A stretch of DNA of 64,000 bases from contig CAXXGM010000010.1 in NCBI GenBank assembly GCA_963677325.2, positions 284,603 to 348,602 of the forward strand, written 5' to 3'. Shown piece after piece: positions 1 through 7,568 of this stretch. The notes beneath the pieces are model-generated. The model did not search any database and was not told where the DNA came from. It worked only from the letters and a program-made list of their open reading frames with translations. This stretch comes from G963677325 sp963677325. GTDB taxonomy: Bacteria > Bacteroidota > Bacteroidia > Bacteroidales > Prolixibacteraceae. Position 1 is the stretch's first letter. The number at the start of each line of letters is the position of its first letter. Made by a program: the position numbers and the translations under genes.

Positions 1-527
1 ATCCCTATTGTTTTTCCTTTCAAAGTTCCAGCTAATCTTGTGGCGTAATAACCGATGGCAAGAGGTTCCGAGATCACGGCCTCCTCAAATGAAACCCAGT
101 CCGCAATTTTAAAACAAGATCTTTCTGGCATTACGATGTACTCAGACATACATCCATCGGCCTGCCCCGGACAACCAAGAAACTTCAAATGCCGGCAGGT
201 ATGGAACCGTCCTGCTTTACACTGATCACATTCAAAACAAGGCATTGCCGGATCTATGGCAACCCGGTCGCCAACTTTTAAATAAGTAACCTCCTCCCCT
301 ACTTCTTCAATAATTCCAGAACCTTCGTGTCCAACAGGAAATGGATATTTAACTACCTGGCTTCCGATTTTACCCTCTGTAAAATAATGAATATCAGAAC
401 CACAAACCCCGACAGCCATCATTTTTATCAAAACATCCTTGGAATTTCCTATTCCGGGTTTTGGAACCCGAATAAGCTCCATGCGATTGATCCCTGTCAA
501 AACAAAAGAGTTCATCAAGTTCTTCAT
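1..527 (-). CDS. zinc-dependent medium-chain alcohol/sorbitol-type dehydrogenase (N-terminal part)
   Basis: The minus strand gives the first 175 residues; the rest lies beyond base 1. The catalytic-zinc ligands are visible as Cys42 in VCGSD and His67-Glu68 in VGHEG. The structural-zinc cysteines are Cys97, Cys100, Cys103 and Cys111. Members oxidise polyols or alcohols with NAD(P). The spacing suits the sorbitol/xylitol dehydrogenase branch, but the NAD-binding half is missing, so the substrate is not assignable. The start at 527 is the first ATG; a second in-frame ATG lies four codons in. No ribosome binding site is visible, as usual in this phylum. Confidence 0.85.
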   Translation of the reverse strand, partial: MKNLMNSFVLTGINRMELIRVPKPGIGNSKDVLIKMMAVGVCGSDIHYFTEGKIGSQVVKYPFPVGHEGSGIIEEVGEEVTYLKVGDRVAIDPAMPCFECDQCKAGRFHTCRHLKFLGCPGQADGCMSEYIVMPERSCFKIADWVSFEEAVISEPLAIGYYATRLAGTLKGKTIG

Positions 528-566
528 AGAATTAATATTTCGAATTTTAAGGATGCCTTTCAGGAG

Positions 567-1409
567 CTATAACCGGAGCAATATCTTTGGTTTGTAGGGT
601 AATGCACGGTACAGTATGGTCGCATCTGCTTTAGGAAGAACAATTTCAACGGTTGGAATCGCAAGTTCCCGGTCAAGATGTATTAATGCATTTATTGATT
701 TCGTAATCTCATCCCTGGTGTAATTCCTGCGAAGTCGTGAAATGCTTTCTTGACCCTCTTTATCTGGTTTCTCCGTTTGATTAATGATCAGCCGTAAATC
801 CCTTTCAAAATCCATTACAACGTAAACATCTCCCCGTTTAGGCGGTTCAGGCAGAGTTTCGTTTTGGTTTGCTTCAATAGTGTCTTTGGGTGCTATTTTT
901 GTAATAAATGATATTTTGGGAATGGAGGCGCTATCCTCTTTCAAATAAAAAGGTTTGGATAACCAATTAAGCAACGCATCTGCTGGTTGATTTTTAATAG
1001 TACTGCTTATCGTATATTTTAATATTTTACTCTCATGGAGTGAAACACCTTTGAATTCCAGTACAGCCGTATTTTTTTGAAGATCCAGAACAAGATACAT
1101 AGAATCATCCTCTACAAGACTTAATTTAGATTGAAGGAATTTTTCCTCTTTTCTTAAATTAAGAAGTTTAGTCCTTGCCTGACTGCGATTTCCCGCTTTT
1201 AATGAATCCGGAATATTCTCGGATCCTTCCGTAACACTTGTCTTCTTCTTTTTAGAAGGTTTCTGATCCTCGCCTTTATTTATATAAACGGATCCTTCAG
1301 TAATTTTATTTTGCTTTATTACAGGCAAGAGGACATTTACGATTAGGGCATAAATCACCAGAATGGTCAGGAAGACCGTTACAAATGTAAAAATGGATTT
1401 ATTTTTCAT
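567..1409 (-). CDS. membrane-anchored protein of unknown function in L,D-transpeptidase cluster
   Basis: A 280-residue protein with one N-terminal membrane segment (about residues 6-27), a Lys/Ser-rich linker and a charged, probably periplasmic domain. I do not recognise the family. A stretch near residues 95-130 (LVLDLQKNTAVLEFKGV) loosely recalls the beta-strand opening of YkuD-type domains, but no catalytic His/Cys motif is present. The ATG at 1409 was chosen because it begins the membrane segment and lies 10 bases after the upstream transpeptidase stop, indicating an operon. A role in envelope or peptidoglycan assembly is inferred from context only. Confidence 0.6.
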   Translation of the reverse strand: MKNKSIFTFVTVFLTILVIYALIVNVLLPVIKQNKITEGSVYINKGEDQKPSKKKKTSVTEGSENIPDSLKAGNRSQARTKLLNLRKEEKFLQSKLSLVEDDSMYLVLDLQKNTAVLEFKGVSLHESKILKYTISSTIKNQPADALLNWLSKPFYLKEDSASIPKISFITKIAPKDTIEANQNETLPEPPKRGDVYVVMDFERDLRLIINQTEKPDKEGQESISRLRRNYTRDEITKSINALIHLDRELAIPTVEIVLPKADATILYRALPYKPKILLRL

Positions 1410-1419
1410 CTTTAAATCT

Positions 1420-2112
1420 TTAATAAATAAACACCTTTGAACCAACGGATAAGGTATTGTAGATTACTTCAAGATCCTTCGTCCCTATACGTACACATCC
1501 GTGTGTAACAGGCAAACCAAGAAATCTCTGATACAAGGTACCATGAAGGTAATACCCATTCCCCAGTCCAAGAGCATAATCACCCATCGTGCTGTAATCA
1601 TATCGTTCTTCGGCAGTGGCGGAAGGTATAGGCAGACCTTCTTCAACAAAAGCCCAGTTCGGTTTAACCCAGACCGGTGAGGTTCTCTTATTCAGGATAG
1701 TGAATAAACCTTTCGGTGTTTTAAAAACCCATTTTTTATCACCTTTGATCAGTATATTATCTTTTCCCGTGGAGCAGGGTCCTGTTCTTATAGTGTCTCC
1801 GTTGGGCTGCCTCAAAGAAAACCTGTTATCCGTGGTATTGATCACGATATAAGGTTTTGTTGGAGCCGTTTTTGAGAGCTTATCCTCCAGTGATAATACA
1901 TTCTTCAGGCTTTTTAATTCAAGTTTTTCTATTGCTTCAACTGAATTGGCTGAAGTAATCTTCGTGGTCGTAAACCAGGATTTAACTTTAAAAGCACCAT
2001 TTTGAATTCCTGATGTGTCAAAAATGATCAAAAGGAATAATAAGAAAAGCGCCACTGGAATACCCCAGATCAAAGCACTGATTCCTTTTTTATAATTTTC
2101 TTCTGATTCCAT
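1420..2112 (-). CDS. L,D-transpeptidase (YkuD/ErfK domain), membrane-anchored
   Basis: A 230-residue protein with one N-terminal membrane helix (about residues 13-33) and a C-terminal YkuD domain. The catalytic signature HGCVRIG is near residues 204-210, after the upstream conserved histidine in YLHGT. YkuD enzymes cross-link peptidoglycan stems or attach proteins to them using the active-site cysteine. The SGKDNI/PKGLFTILNKR region fits the family's substrate lid. It lies 8 bases downstream of a second L,D-transpeptidase gene and 10 bases upstream of a membrane protein gene, so the three are probably co-transcribed. Confidence 0.88.
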   Translation of the reverse strand: MESEENYKKGISALIWGIPVALFLLFLLIIFDTSGIQNGAFKVKSWFTTTKITSANSVEAIEKLELKSLKNVLSLEDKLSKTAPTKPYIVINTTDNRFSLRQPNGDTIRTGPCSTGKDNILIKGDKKWVFKTPKGLFTILNKRTSPVWVKPNWAFVEEGLPIPSATAEERYDYSTMGDYALGLGNGYYLHGTLYQRFLGLPVTHGCVRIGTKDLEVIYNTLSVGSKVFIY

Positions 2113-2120
2113 ATTTTGAG

Positions 2121-3236
2121 TTAATTTAATAATTCTGAAAGTGAAACAAAAGAGCCCACAATTGTTACTGGAGATCCAGGTGACATCCGGCTAAAAAGTT
2201 CGTCCATATTCTCATTGCGCAAAGCAACACATCCGCTCGTCCAATCACTTTGTTTCCCCCCATCCCCGTGAACCTCAATCAAACCGCCGAGTCTGCTGCC
2301 ACGGGTCAGGATTCCCTTTCTCTTCTTTTCGTTAAATTGTGCTCTGTCTTCATCATTGGGATAATTAATCATAAGAGCTTTGTAATAACGTGAACTGCCC
2401 CGGCCCTTTTTTCCTGTAACACGGTAAATACCTTCAGGAGTTGCACTGTCGCCGGCATATTCTTTGTCTCCTATCCAGTTTCTTCCGAGCTCCACCTCAA
2501 ATTCTTTTACCTGACGTCCATTATAATACAAATAACCTTTATGTTGAATTTTATCCACGATAAATGCATAGCTGTTACTTTGGGCCGATTTATTTATTGT
2601 CTGATCAACCCAACTCCGCCATTTAGGAAAGTTACTAAAATAATCTTTAAGTAATTTATTTACCTCTACATCTGCAGAACTTATTTTTGTTTTCCCTTCA
2701 TTTAGTTTCTTAAAAGCCTTTATATAATCACCTTTCCCATAACTGTTTAGACCTTCTTCAAGGGACAACTTTCCAAACTCGTAATTTTTTCTGACATTGA
2801 CCTTTAACGGTAGTCTGATGAAAAGATCATGATAATTATCAAGCTTCTTTTTCAACATCTCCGCCTCCTGGAGATATTTCATCTTCATGGTATCTTTATT
2901 GGAACCTGAAGAAACAACAGCTTCCTGTGCTTTAAGGGTGGCAACAAGAATAAGCTCCTTTACTTTGGAATAACTCCTGAAAAAGAAAAATTTGTTATTC
3001 TGTAATTTCCATTCTTTAAGCGCCAAATGATATTTCTTTTCAGCAGCATTGTAATATTCGGAAGAATAAAGATCTGCATTAATCTTTTTAGCCTTACCTA
3101 TAACCTCCAGGTAAGATTTAACTTCCTTTACCGGAGGTTTGTTCATTGTGATTACCAGGATTGCAAAAATCAATGCAGAAATAAAAAACAAAACCAGGAA
3201 AATGGAAAAAATTCTTTTCAACCGACGACGTTTCAT
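2121..3236 (-). CDS. L,D-transpeptidase with N-terminal helical domain
   Basis: A 371-residue protein: Arg-rich start and membrane segment (about residues 10-32), a long helical region (about 40-190), and a C-terminal YkuD domain with EVHGDGG and SGCVALRN carrying the catalytic His and Cys. The helical region aligns by eye with the lipoprotein encoded just upstream at 3353-3961. Both have an Asn-Ala-Ala repeat start followed by QNxKFxxFRxY and a Lys-rich helix. The start is the ATG at 3236; a TTG lies two codons before it. The enzyme likely acts on peptidoglycan in the periplasm, with the helical part as a docking or sensing module (inference). Confidence 0.85.
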   Translation of the reverse strand: MKRRRLKRIFSIFLVLFFISALIFAILVITMNKPPVKEVKSYLEVIGKAKKINADLYSSEYYNAAEKKYHLALKEWKLQNNKFFFFRSYSKVKELILVATLKAQEAVVSSGSNKDTMKMKYLQEAEMLKKKLDNYHDLFIRLPLKVNVRKNYEFGKLSLEEGLNSYGKGDYIKAFKKLNEGKTKISSADVEVNKLLKDYFSNFPKWRSWVDQTINKSAQSNSYAFIVDKIQHKGYLYYNGRQVKEFEVELGRNWIGDKEYAGDSATPEGIYRVTGKKGRGSSRYYKALMINYPNDEDRAQFNEKKRKGILTRGSRLGGLIEVHGDGGKQSDWTSGCVALRNENMDELFSRMSPGSPVTIVGSFVSLSELLN

Positions 3237-3297
3237 TCTCAAATAATAATCTTAATAAAATCAAGTCCCTTTGGAGAAAACCAACTTTGCAAAATTA

Positions 3298-3329
3298 TAA
3301 AAAAAACCCCCGGCTTTGGCCCGGGGGTT
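3298..3329 (-). terminator. Rho-independent terminator after the lipoprotein gene
   Basis: A perfect 9-bp GC-rich stem (AACCCCCGG at 3305-3313 with its complement at 3321-3329) encloses a 7-base loop. On the minus strand it is followed by a run of T. It lies 24 bases after the lipoprotein stop and upstream of the transpeptidase, so the lipoprotein may be made in excess over the enzymes. Confidence 0.85.
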
Positions 3330-3352
3330 ATTTTTATTTCTACTGAAATGAT

Positions 3353-3961
3353 TTACTTTTTGCCGCCTTTAGCTTTTGACATAACGTCGGTCAACTCAGT
3401 GTTGATTGATTGTGCTTTCTCTACAGCTGGTTTCAGTTTTTCAGACAGAGTCAAAATGTCTTCATTGTTGGTAAGACCTGTAGCAACTTCAGTCTTGGTT
3501 GTTTCAACAACTGAAATTTCCTGGCTGATAGCTTCGAGAGCAGCTTTACCTTCTTTACCTCTTGGTGCTTTAGCTAACATAGCTTTGTCTCCAGCAACAA
3601 GGCTGTCAAGTTGAGCTAATTGTGCAGTAACTTCAGCTTTCAATTGTTCTTTCTTTGCTGCAGTTTCTGTAACGGCCTTAGAAGCAAGAGTTTTTACTGA
3701 ATCAAAAGTAGCTTTTGGAGCATCATAATTTCTGAAAAGAACGAATTTAGAATTCTGTTCTTCAACAGCAGCGGTACCTGTTTTCATCGCTTCGCTAGCA
3801 GCATTGAATGTAGCGGGAACATAACGGTCAGCACCTGCTTGTCTTGCACTTTCGAGAGCAGCATTAGCTGCATCGATTTCAGCCTGAGGAACTTTTGCAC
3901 AACTTGCAAAAGCAATAACCAATACACTTAAAGCAATCAGTTTCGATAATCCTTTTTTCAT
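3353..3961 (-). CDS. helical lipoprotein (DUF4398-like), shares domain with downstream L,D-transpeptidase
   Basis: A 202-residue protein with a lipoprotein signal peptide ending in the lipobox-like VIAFASC (Cys at about residue 20). The mature protein is almost entirely alanine- and lysine-rich helix. Residues ~35-80 (ADRYVPATFNAA, then QNSKFVLFRNY) match the N-terminal part of the L,D-transpeptidase at 2121-3236, and the start resembles DUF4398 proteins. The ATG at 3961 begins the signal peptide; an upstream ATG at 4000 would spoil it. It probably sits in the inner leaflet of the outer membrane, perhaps bridging to peptidoglycan (inference). Confidence 0.75.
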   Translation of the reverse strand: MKKGLSKLIALSVLVIAFASCAKVPQAEIDAANAALESARQAGADRYVPATFNAASEAMKTGTAAVEEQNSKFVLFRNYDAPKATFDSVKTLASKAVTETAAKKEQLKAEVTAQLAQLDSLVAGDKAMLAKAPRGKEGKAALEAISQEISVVETTKTEVATGLTNNEDILTLSEKLKPAVEKAQSINTELTDVMSKAKGGKK

Positions 3962-4069
3962 AATTTTGAAGATAAAATTTAAAATAAAACCTTTTGTCAA
4001 TTTTTAAATTACAATAGTTTAGACGCAAACCAGAAGATAGGTCACAATATTTCTATACTTTTTTTTATA

Positions 4070-4103
4070 TTTGACATACTTTTTTCTTTTAGGCTTATCT
4101 TTG
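4070..4103 (+). promoter_or_regulatory. Bacteroidota-type promoter for ECF sigma gene
   Basis: TTTG at 4070-4073 and TATCTTTG at 4096-4103 match the -33/-7 consensus of the primary sigma factor in this phylum, with a 22-base spacer (slightly long). The gene starts 22 bases downstream. Confidence 0.4.
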
Positions 4104-4125
4104 AACATTTTATTTCAATGAGTAA

Positions 4126-4686
4126 ATGAGGATAAAAACTTCAGAAAACAACCTTACCGATATAGAAATTATCCGTAAGATTAAACAGGAGCATGACACC
4201 AATTTATTTGAAATTCTGTACAACAGGTATTCTGGCAAGGTTTACGACAAATGTTATTCCTTATTAAAAGATCAATCTCTTGCACAGGAATTTGTTCAGG
4301 ATATTTTTTGCAGGGTATTTGAACGCCTGTCTGATTTTAGGGGAGAATCCAATTTTTCCACCTGGCTCTATGCCATTACATACAATAATTGTATCGAATA
4401 TCTGCGCACAAAAAAGAAAATGAATTATCCTGATTGGAATGTTCAGCACGAAATGCCTGATGTAATTGATGAACTCAGTCAAAAAGAAATCAACAGTGAC
4501 CGGCTGATGAAAATACTGGACGAAATTCACCCGGAAGAAAAAGCTCTGCTAACCATGCATTACATTGACAACATGCCCATCACCTACATACAAACCGCAT
4601 TAAAAATTAGTGAAAGTGCCACAAAAATGAGACTCAAACGCGCCCGCGACCGTGTGGCTTTCCTTTACAAAGAAAAATACAAGTAA
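4126..4686 (+). CDS. RNA polymerase sigma factor, ECF subfamily
   Basis: A 186-residue sigma-70 family protein. Region 2 spans about residues 25-95 (core-binding DIFCRVFERLSDFRGESNFSTWLY). Region 4 spans about residues 125-180, with a helix-turn-helix around PITYIQTALKISESATKMRLKRAR. Length and layout fit ECF factors. No anti-sigma gene follows directly; the next gene on this strand, 150 bases on, is a PepSY-like protein. The target regulon cannot be told from the sequence. Divergent transcription from the envelope cluster makes an envelope-stress role possible (inference). Confidence 0.9.
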   Translation: MRIKTSENNLTDIEIIRKIKQEHDTNLFEILYNRYSGKVYDKCYSLLKDQSLAQEFVQDIFCRVFERLSDFRGESNFSTWLYAITYNNCIEYLRTKKKMNYPDWNVQHEMPDVIDELSQKEINSDRLMKILDEIHPEEKALLTMHYIDNMPITYIQTALKISESATKMRLKRARDRVAFLYKEKYK

Positions 4687-4838
4687 AGTGACTTTTTAAG
4701 TAAAATTCGTCTCAATATCAAATCCATTGAAAAATGGAGATCAGCCAAAAACAAGTTTAATAACATGAATTCGGAAGATTAACGAACATACTCTCATATT
4801 GCGCACAGATTTTGCTGCCAATATTTAAATGAAAAACC

Positions 4839-5264
4839 ATGAAAGATTTTATTCTAAAATATATTTTCAGAATCAATCCAAACACCCCCGGCCAGAACCT
4901 TTTAAGATCCTTCGGTGAACTTTTCCCCGAAGCAACCAATGTGGAATGGTCAAAAGAAAAAGACGGAATTTTTGAGGTTATTTTCCGTGTAAACGGGATC
5001 GAAAAGATTGCATGGTTTGAAAAATCCGGTAAATGGTTAAAAACAGAAATTAACTACAAACTGGAAATGCTTGATTCCGAAATTCGTCAAAAACTTGAAA
5101 AATACGGCCAGATCATGAGCTCTATTTACATTCAGGATTCGGAAAAAAAGAATGGCTATGAATTTATTATCCGCGATAGTTTTCAGGTAAGACACGTCTT
5201 TATTACTGATGAACATGGCAACGTCCTTGAGCGCCGCACCTTTGATGAAGCAGAACTTCTGTAA
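4839..5264 (+). CDS. PepSY-like (BLIP-like fold) domain protein
   Basis: A 141-residue protein without a signal peptide. Two similar half-domains are visible, each with a FPEATNVEWSKEKDGIFEVIF-like strand-helix pattern followed by a WFEKSGKWLKTE turn. This is typical of the PepSY-like family common in Bacteroidota, which is usually secreted. The gene starts with a clear ATG after an AT-rich leader. Function is unknown for the family; binding of a peptide or metal has been suggested for relatives. It lies between the sigma gene and the sugar nucleotidyltransferase, with its own intergenic space on both sides. Confidence 0.6.
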   Translation: MKDFILKYIFRINPNTPGQNLLRSFGELFPEATNVEWSKEKDGIFEVIFRVNGIEKIAWFEKSGKWLKTEINYKLEMLDSEIRQKLEKYGQIMSSIYIQDSEKKNGYEFIIRDSFQVRHVFITDEHGNVLERRTFDEAELL

Positions 5265-5307
5265 ATCCGGTTCATTAAATTCATTTCATCGATTCCTATT
5301 CCTGTTT

Positions 5308-5356
5308 TCTCCTTACCTTCCCTATACCCGGTCCATATCACCTTCGTTATTTTATA
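5308..5356 (+). repeat. intergenic dispersed repeat, copy A
   Basis: TCTCCTTACCTTC at 5308-5320 is identical to 59483-59495. In both places it is followed by a degenerate ACCyGGTCyATAyCA-type stretch and CCTTCG or CCTCG. It occupies the gap between two plus-strand genes. Confidence 0.45.
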
Positions 5357-5397
5357 GAAAATTTCCTGGATAATCTGTTTCACACTCATCATTTCCC

Positions 5398-5428
5398 TTG
5401 GAACCTATCTCAATTATGGATATTTTTG
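5398..5428 (+). promoter_or_regulatory. Bacteroidota-type promoter for sugar nucleotidyltransferase gene
   Basis: TTG at 5398-5400 and TATTTTTG at 5421-5428 are separated by 20 bases and lie 19 bases before the ATG. Spacing and sequence fit the -33/-7 consensus of this phylum. Confidence 0.5.
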
Positions 5429-5447
5429 TTCCTTTCAATAAAATTCT

Positions 5448-6347
5448 ATGAAACCAACATTAGTTATTCTTGCAGCAGGTATGGGCAGCCGCTATGGAGG
5501 CCTGAAACAATTGGATGAAGTAGGCCCCAATGGAGAAGCCATTATCGATTATTCCCTTTATGATGCGATCCGTGCCGGCTTCGGGAAAGTTGTTTTTGTA
5601 ATACGAACTGATTTTGCCGATGCATTTAAAGAGAAATTTGAACCCAAGCTTAAAGGCCGCATTGAAGTTGAATATGTTTACCAATCTTTGGATAAAATAC
5701 CACAGGGGTATGAGATCAATCCGGAAAGAGAGAAGCCCTGGGGAACAAGCCATGCCTTACTCATGGCAGAATCTGCAGTAAAGGAACCTATGGCAGTAAT
5801 TAATGCAGATGATTATTATGGAAACAAAGCCTACCAGGTGATGGCGGATTTTCTTGTTTCTTCCAATGATGAGAATGAATATGCCATGGTCGGATACAAC
5901 GTAGGAAATACCCTTTCCGAATTCGGAACTGTATCACGCGGAGTTTGCAATACGGATGAAAAGGGAAATCTTAAAGACATTGCGGAAAGGGTGAAAATCA
6001 GAAGAGATCCTGATGGGATTTTTTATTATGAGGATCAAAAACGATTCAAACTCGAAGAAGATTCTCCTGTTTCGATGAATTTTTGGGGATTAAAACCCAA
6101 TGTGTTTAAATATATTCATAAAGGATTCAAAGAATTCCTTTCAGAACATGGCAAAGAATTAAAATCTGAATATTTTATTCCTCTCCTTATTAATGATAAT
6201 ATTGTGTCAGGAAATATTCAAACGAAAGTTTTAAACTGTGATTCCCTTTGGTTTGGTGTTACTTATCGGGAAGATAAACCTTTCGTCCAACAAAAAATAA
6301 AGGATCTGCTTCAGAAAGGAGAATATCCTGAAAAGCTTTGGCAATGA
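5448..6347 (+). CDS. sugar-phosphate nucleotidyltransferase
   Basis: A 299-residue enzyme with the N-terminal nucleotide-binding signature LAAGMGSRYGGLKQ (residues 8-21) and a metal-binding INADDYYG near residue 119. These are hallmarks of the NTP-transferase (GT-A-like) fold that makes NDP-sugars from sugar 1-phosphates. The following gene encodes an aminoglycoside-phosphotransferase-fold sugar kinase. This kinase/nucleotidyltransferase pairing resembles the N-acetylhexosamine kinase plus uridylyltransferase route in related bacteria. The exact sugar is inferred, not shown. It is cytosolic, with its own promoter-like sequence upstream. Confidence 0.85.
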   Translation: MKPTLVILAAGMGSRYGGLKQLDEVGPNGEAIIDYSLYDAIRAGFGKVVFVIRTDFADAFKEKFEPKLKGRIEVEYVYQSLDKIPQGYEINPEREKPWGTSHALLMAESAVKEPMAVINADDYYGNKAYQVMADFLVSSNDENEYAMVGYNVGNTLSEFGTVSRGVCNTDEKGNLKDIAERVKIRRDPDGIFYYEDQKRFKLEEDSPVSMNFWGLKPNVFKYIHKGFKEFLSEHGKELKSEYFIPLLINDNIVSGNIQTKVLNCDSLWFGVTYREDKPFVQQKIKDLLQKGEYPEKLWQ

Positions 6348-6425
6348 AAGAATATAGGAATTAAGAAAGAAAATTTTCATTCTTGGATTCCGTCATCTTT
6401 CTATTTTATAATTATCTCATTTTCT

Positions 6426-6439
6426 AATTCTTAATTCTA
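6426..6439 (+). repeat. AATTCTT-type heptamer tandem (2 copies)
   Basis: AATTCTT at 6426-6432 is followed directly by AATTCTA at 6433-6439, 12 bases before a start codon. The same heptamer family forms longer arrays at 17030-17068 and 61313-61340. Confidence 0.5.
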
Positions 6440-6451
6440 AACAATAAACTT

Positions 6452-7477
6452 ATGAACAGGGAAAAAATTTCTTCTTTATTTGATTCATTTCAGGTAAATG
6501 GGAAAATGTTAGAGTGGTCTGCATACGGAAATGGTCATATAAATGATACCTTTCTGATTCAAACTGATTCGGATAAAAATTACATTCTTCAAAGAAAAAA
6601 TCATAAAATATTCAAGGATGTCCCCGGTATGCTTGATAACATTCTGAAGGTAACAACTCACATCAGGGAAAAGCTTAATGCACAGGGAGAGGATGATACT
6701 GACCGTAAGGTGATGAGATATTATCCGGCCGAAAATGGGAAAATGTTTCTTGTGGATGAGGAAGGTAATTTCTGGACTTTGTTTCTCTTTATTTCGGGCA
6801 GCAGGACTATTGAAGCTATCGAAAATCCTGGACAAGCTTTCATGGCTGCACAGGCTTTTGGTCATTTTCAGAAACAACTCGCAGATCTTCCCGGTGAAGA
6901 GCTGATTGAAACTATTCCAAATTTTCACAATGGAATAACACGCCTCAGGGATTTTAAGATTGCTGTGGATGAAAACAGGGCGGGACGTGTTGCTGAAACT
7001 CAGGAACTGATAGATAAAATTCTTTCAAGAGCTGAAGAAATGACTTCAATTCAGAAAGGACTCGACGAAAAATCCATTCCTTTACGAATTACCCACAACG
7101 ACACAAAAATCAATAACATTCTATTCGATAAAAATGATAATCCTTTGTGTGTTATTGATCTGGATACTGTAATGCCCGGTTCCGCACTTTATGATTTCGG
7201 AGATGCGATTCGCACCATTGGAAACAAAGCGCCTGAGGATGAACCAATACTTGAAAAGATTCAGTTCAATCAGGAGATCTATGAAGCTTTTGCAAAAGGG
7301 TATGTATCCGAGGCAAGAGTATTCCTAACTCAAAAAGAAATTGACAATCTGGCCTTTTCATGCTTGTATATGGCCTGGGAACAAGGAATGCGCTTTTTGA
7401 CCGATTACCTCAATGGAGATACCTATTATAAAATTTCTTATCCCGGCATAATCTTGTCAGAACAAAAGCCCAGGTGA
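6452..7477 (+). CDS. APH-fold phosphotransferase, probable N-acetylhexosamine-type sugar kinase
   Basis: A 341-residue kinase of the aminoglycoside phosphotransferase fold. The Brenner motif ITHNDTKINNILFD (around residue 213) supplies the catalytic Asp and the metal-binding Asn. CVIDLDTVMPG, about 18 residues on, supplies the second metal Asp. The N-terminal YGNGHINDTF is the nucleotide-binding loop. Relatives phosphorylate the anomeric position of GlcNAc/GalNAc (NahK-like). Together with the preceding nucleotidyltransferase it could turn a free amino sugar into a UDP-sugar. The genes are 104 bases apart, probably one unit. Substrate is inferred from family and context. Confidence 0.8.
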   Translation: MNREKISSLFDSFQVNGKMLEWSAYGNGHINDTFLIQTDSDKNYILQRKNHKIFKDVPGMLDNILKVTTHIREKLNAQGEDDTDRKVMRYYPAENGKMFLVDEEGNFWTLFLFISGSRTIEAIENPGQAFMAAQAFGHFQKQLADLPGEELIETIPNFHNGITRLRDFKIAVDENRAGRVAETQELIDKILSRAEEMTSIQKGLDEKSIPLRITHNDTKINNILFDKNDNPLCVIDLDTVMPGSALYDFGDAIRTIGNKAPEDEPILEKIQFNQEIYEAFAKGYVSEARVFLTQKEIDNLAFSCLYMAWEQGMRFLTDYLNGDTYYKISYPGIILSEQKPR

Positions 7478-7568
7478 GGTATCTCGAAGTACTGGAGAAA
7501 AACAGAAAAAAAATGGAAGAGGCTGTCAGATAAGCTTTGGTCATTAGATCAAGTTTCTTCGCTGTCAC

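Noticed and set aside
327..572. 81-residue plus-strand reading frame
   Set aside because: It is the antisense shadow of the zinc dehydrogenase, whose metal-binding motifs are clear on the minus strand.
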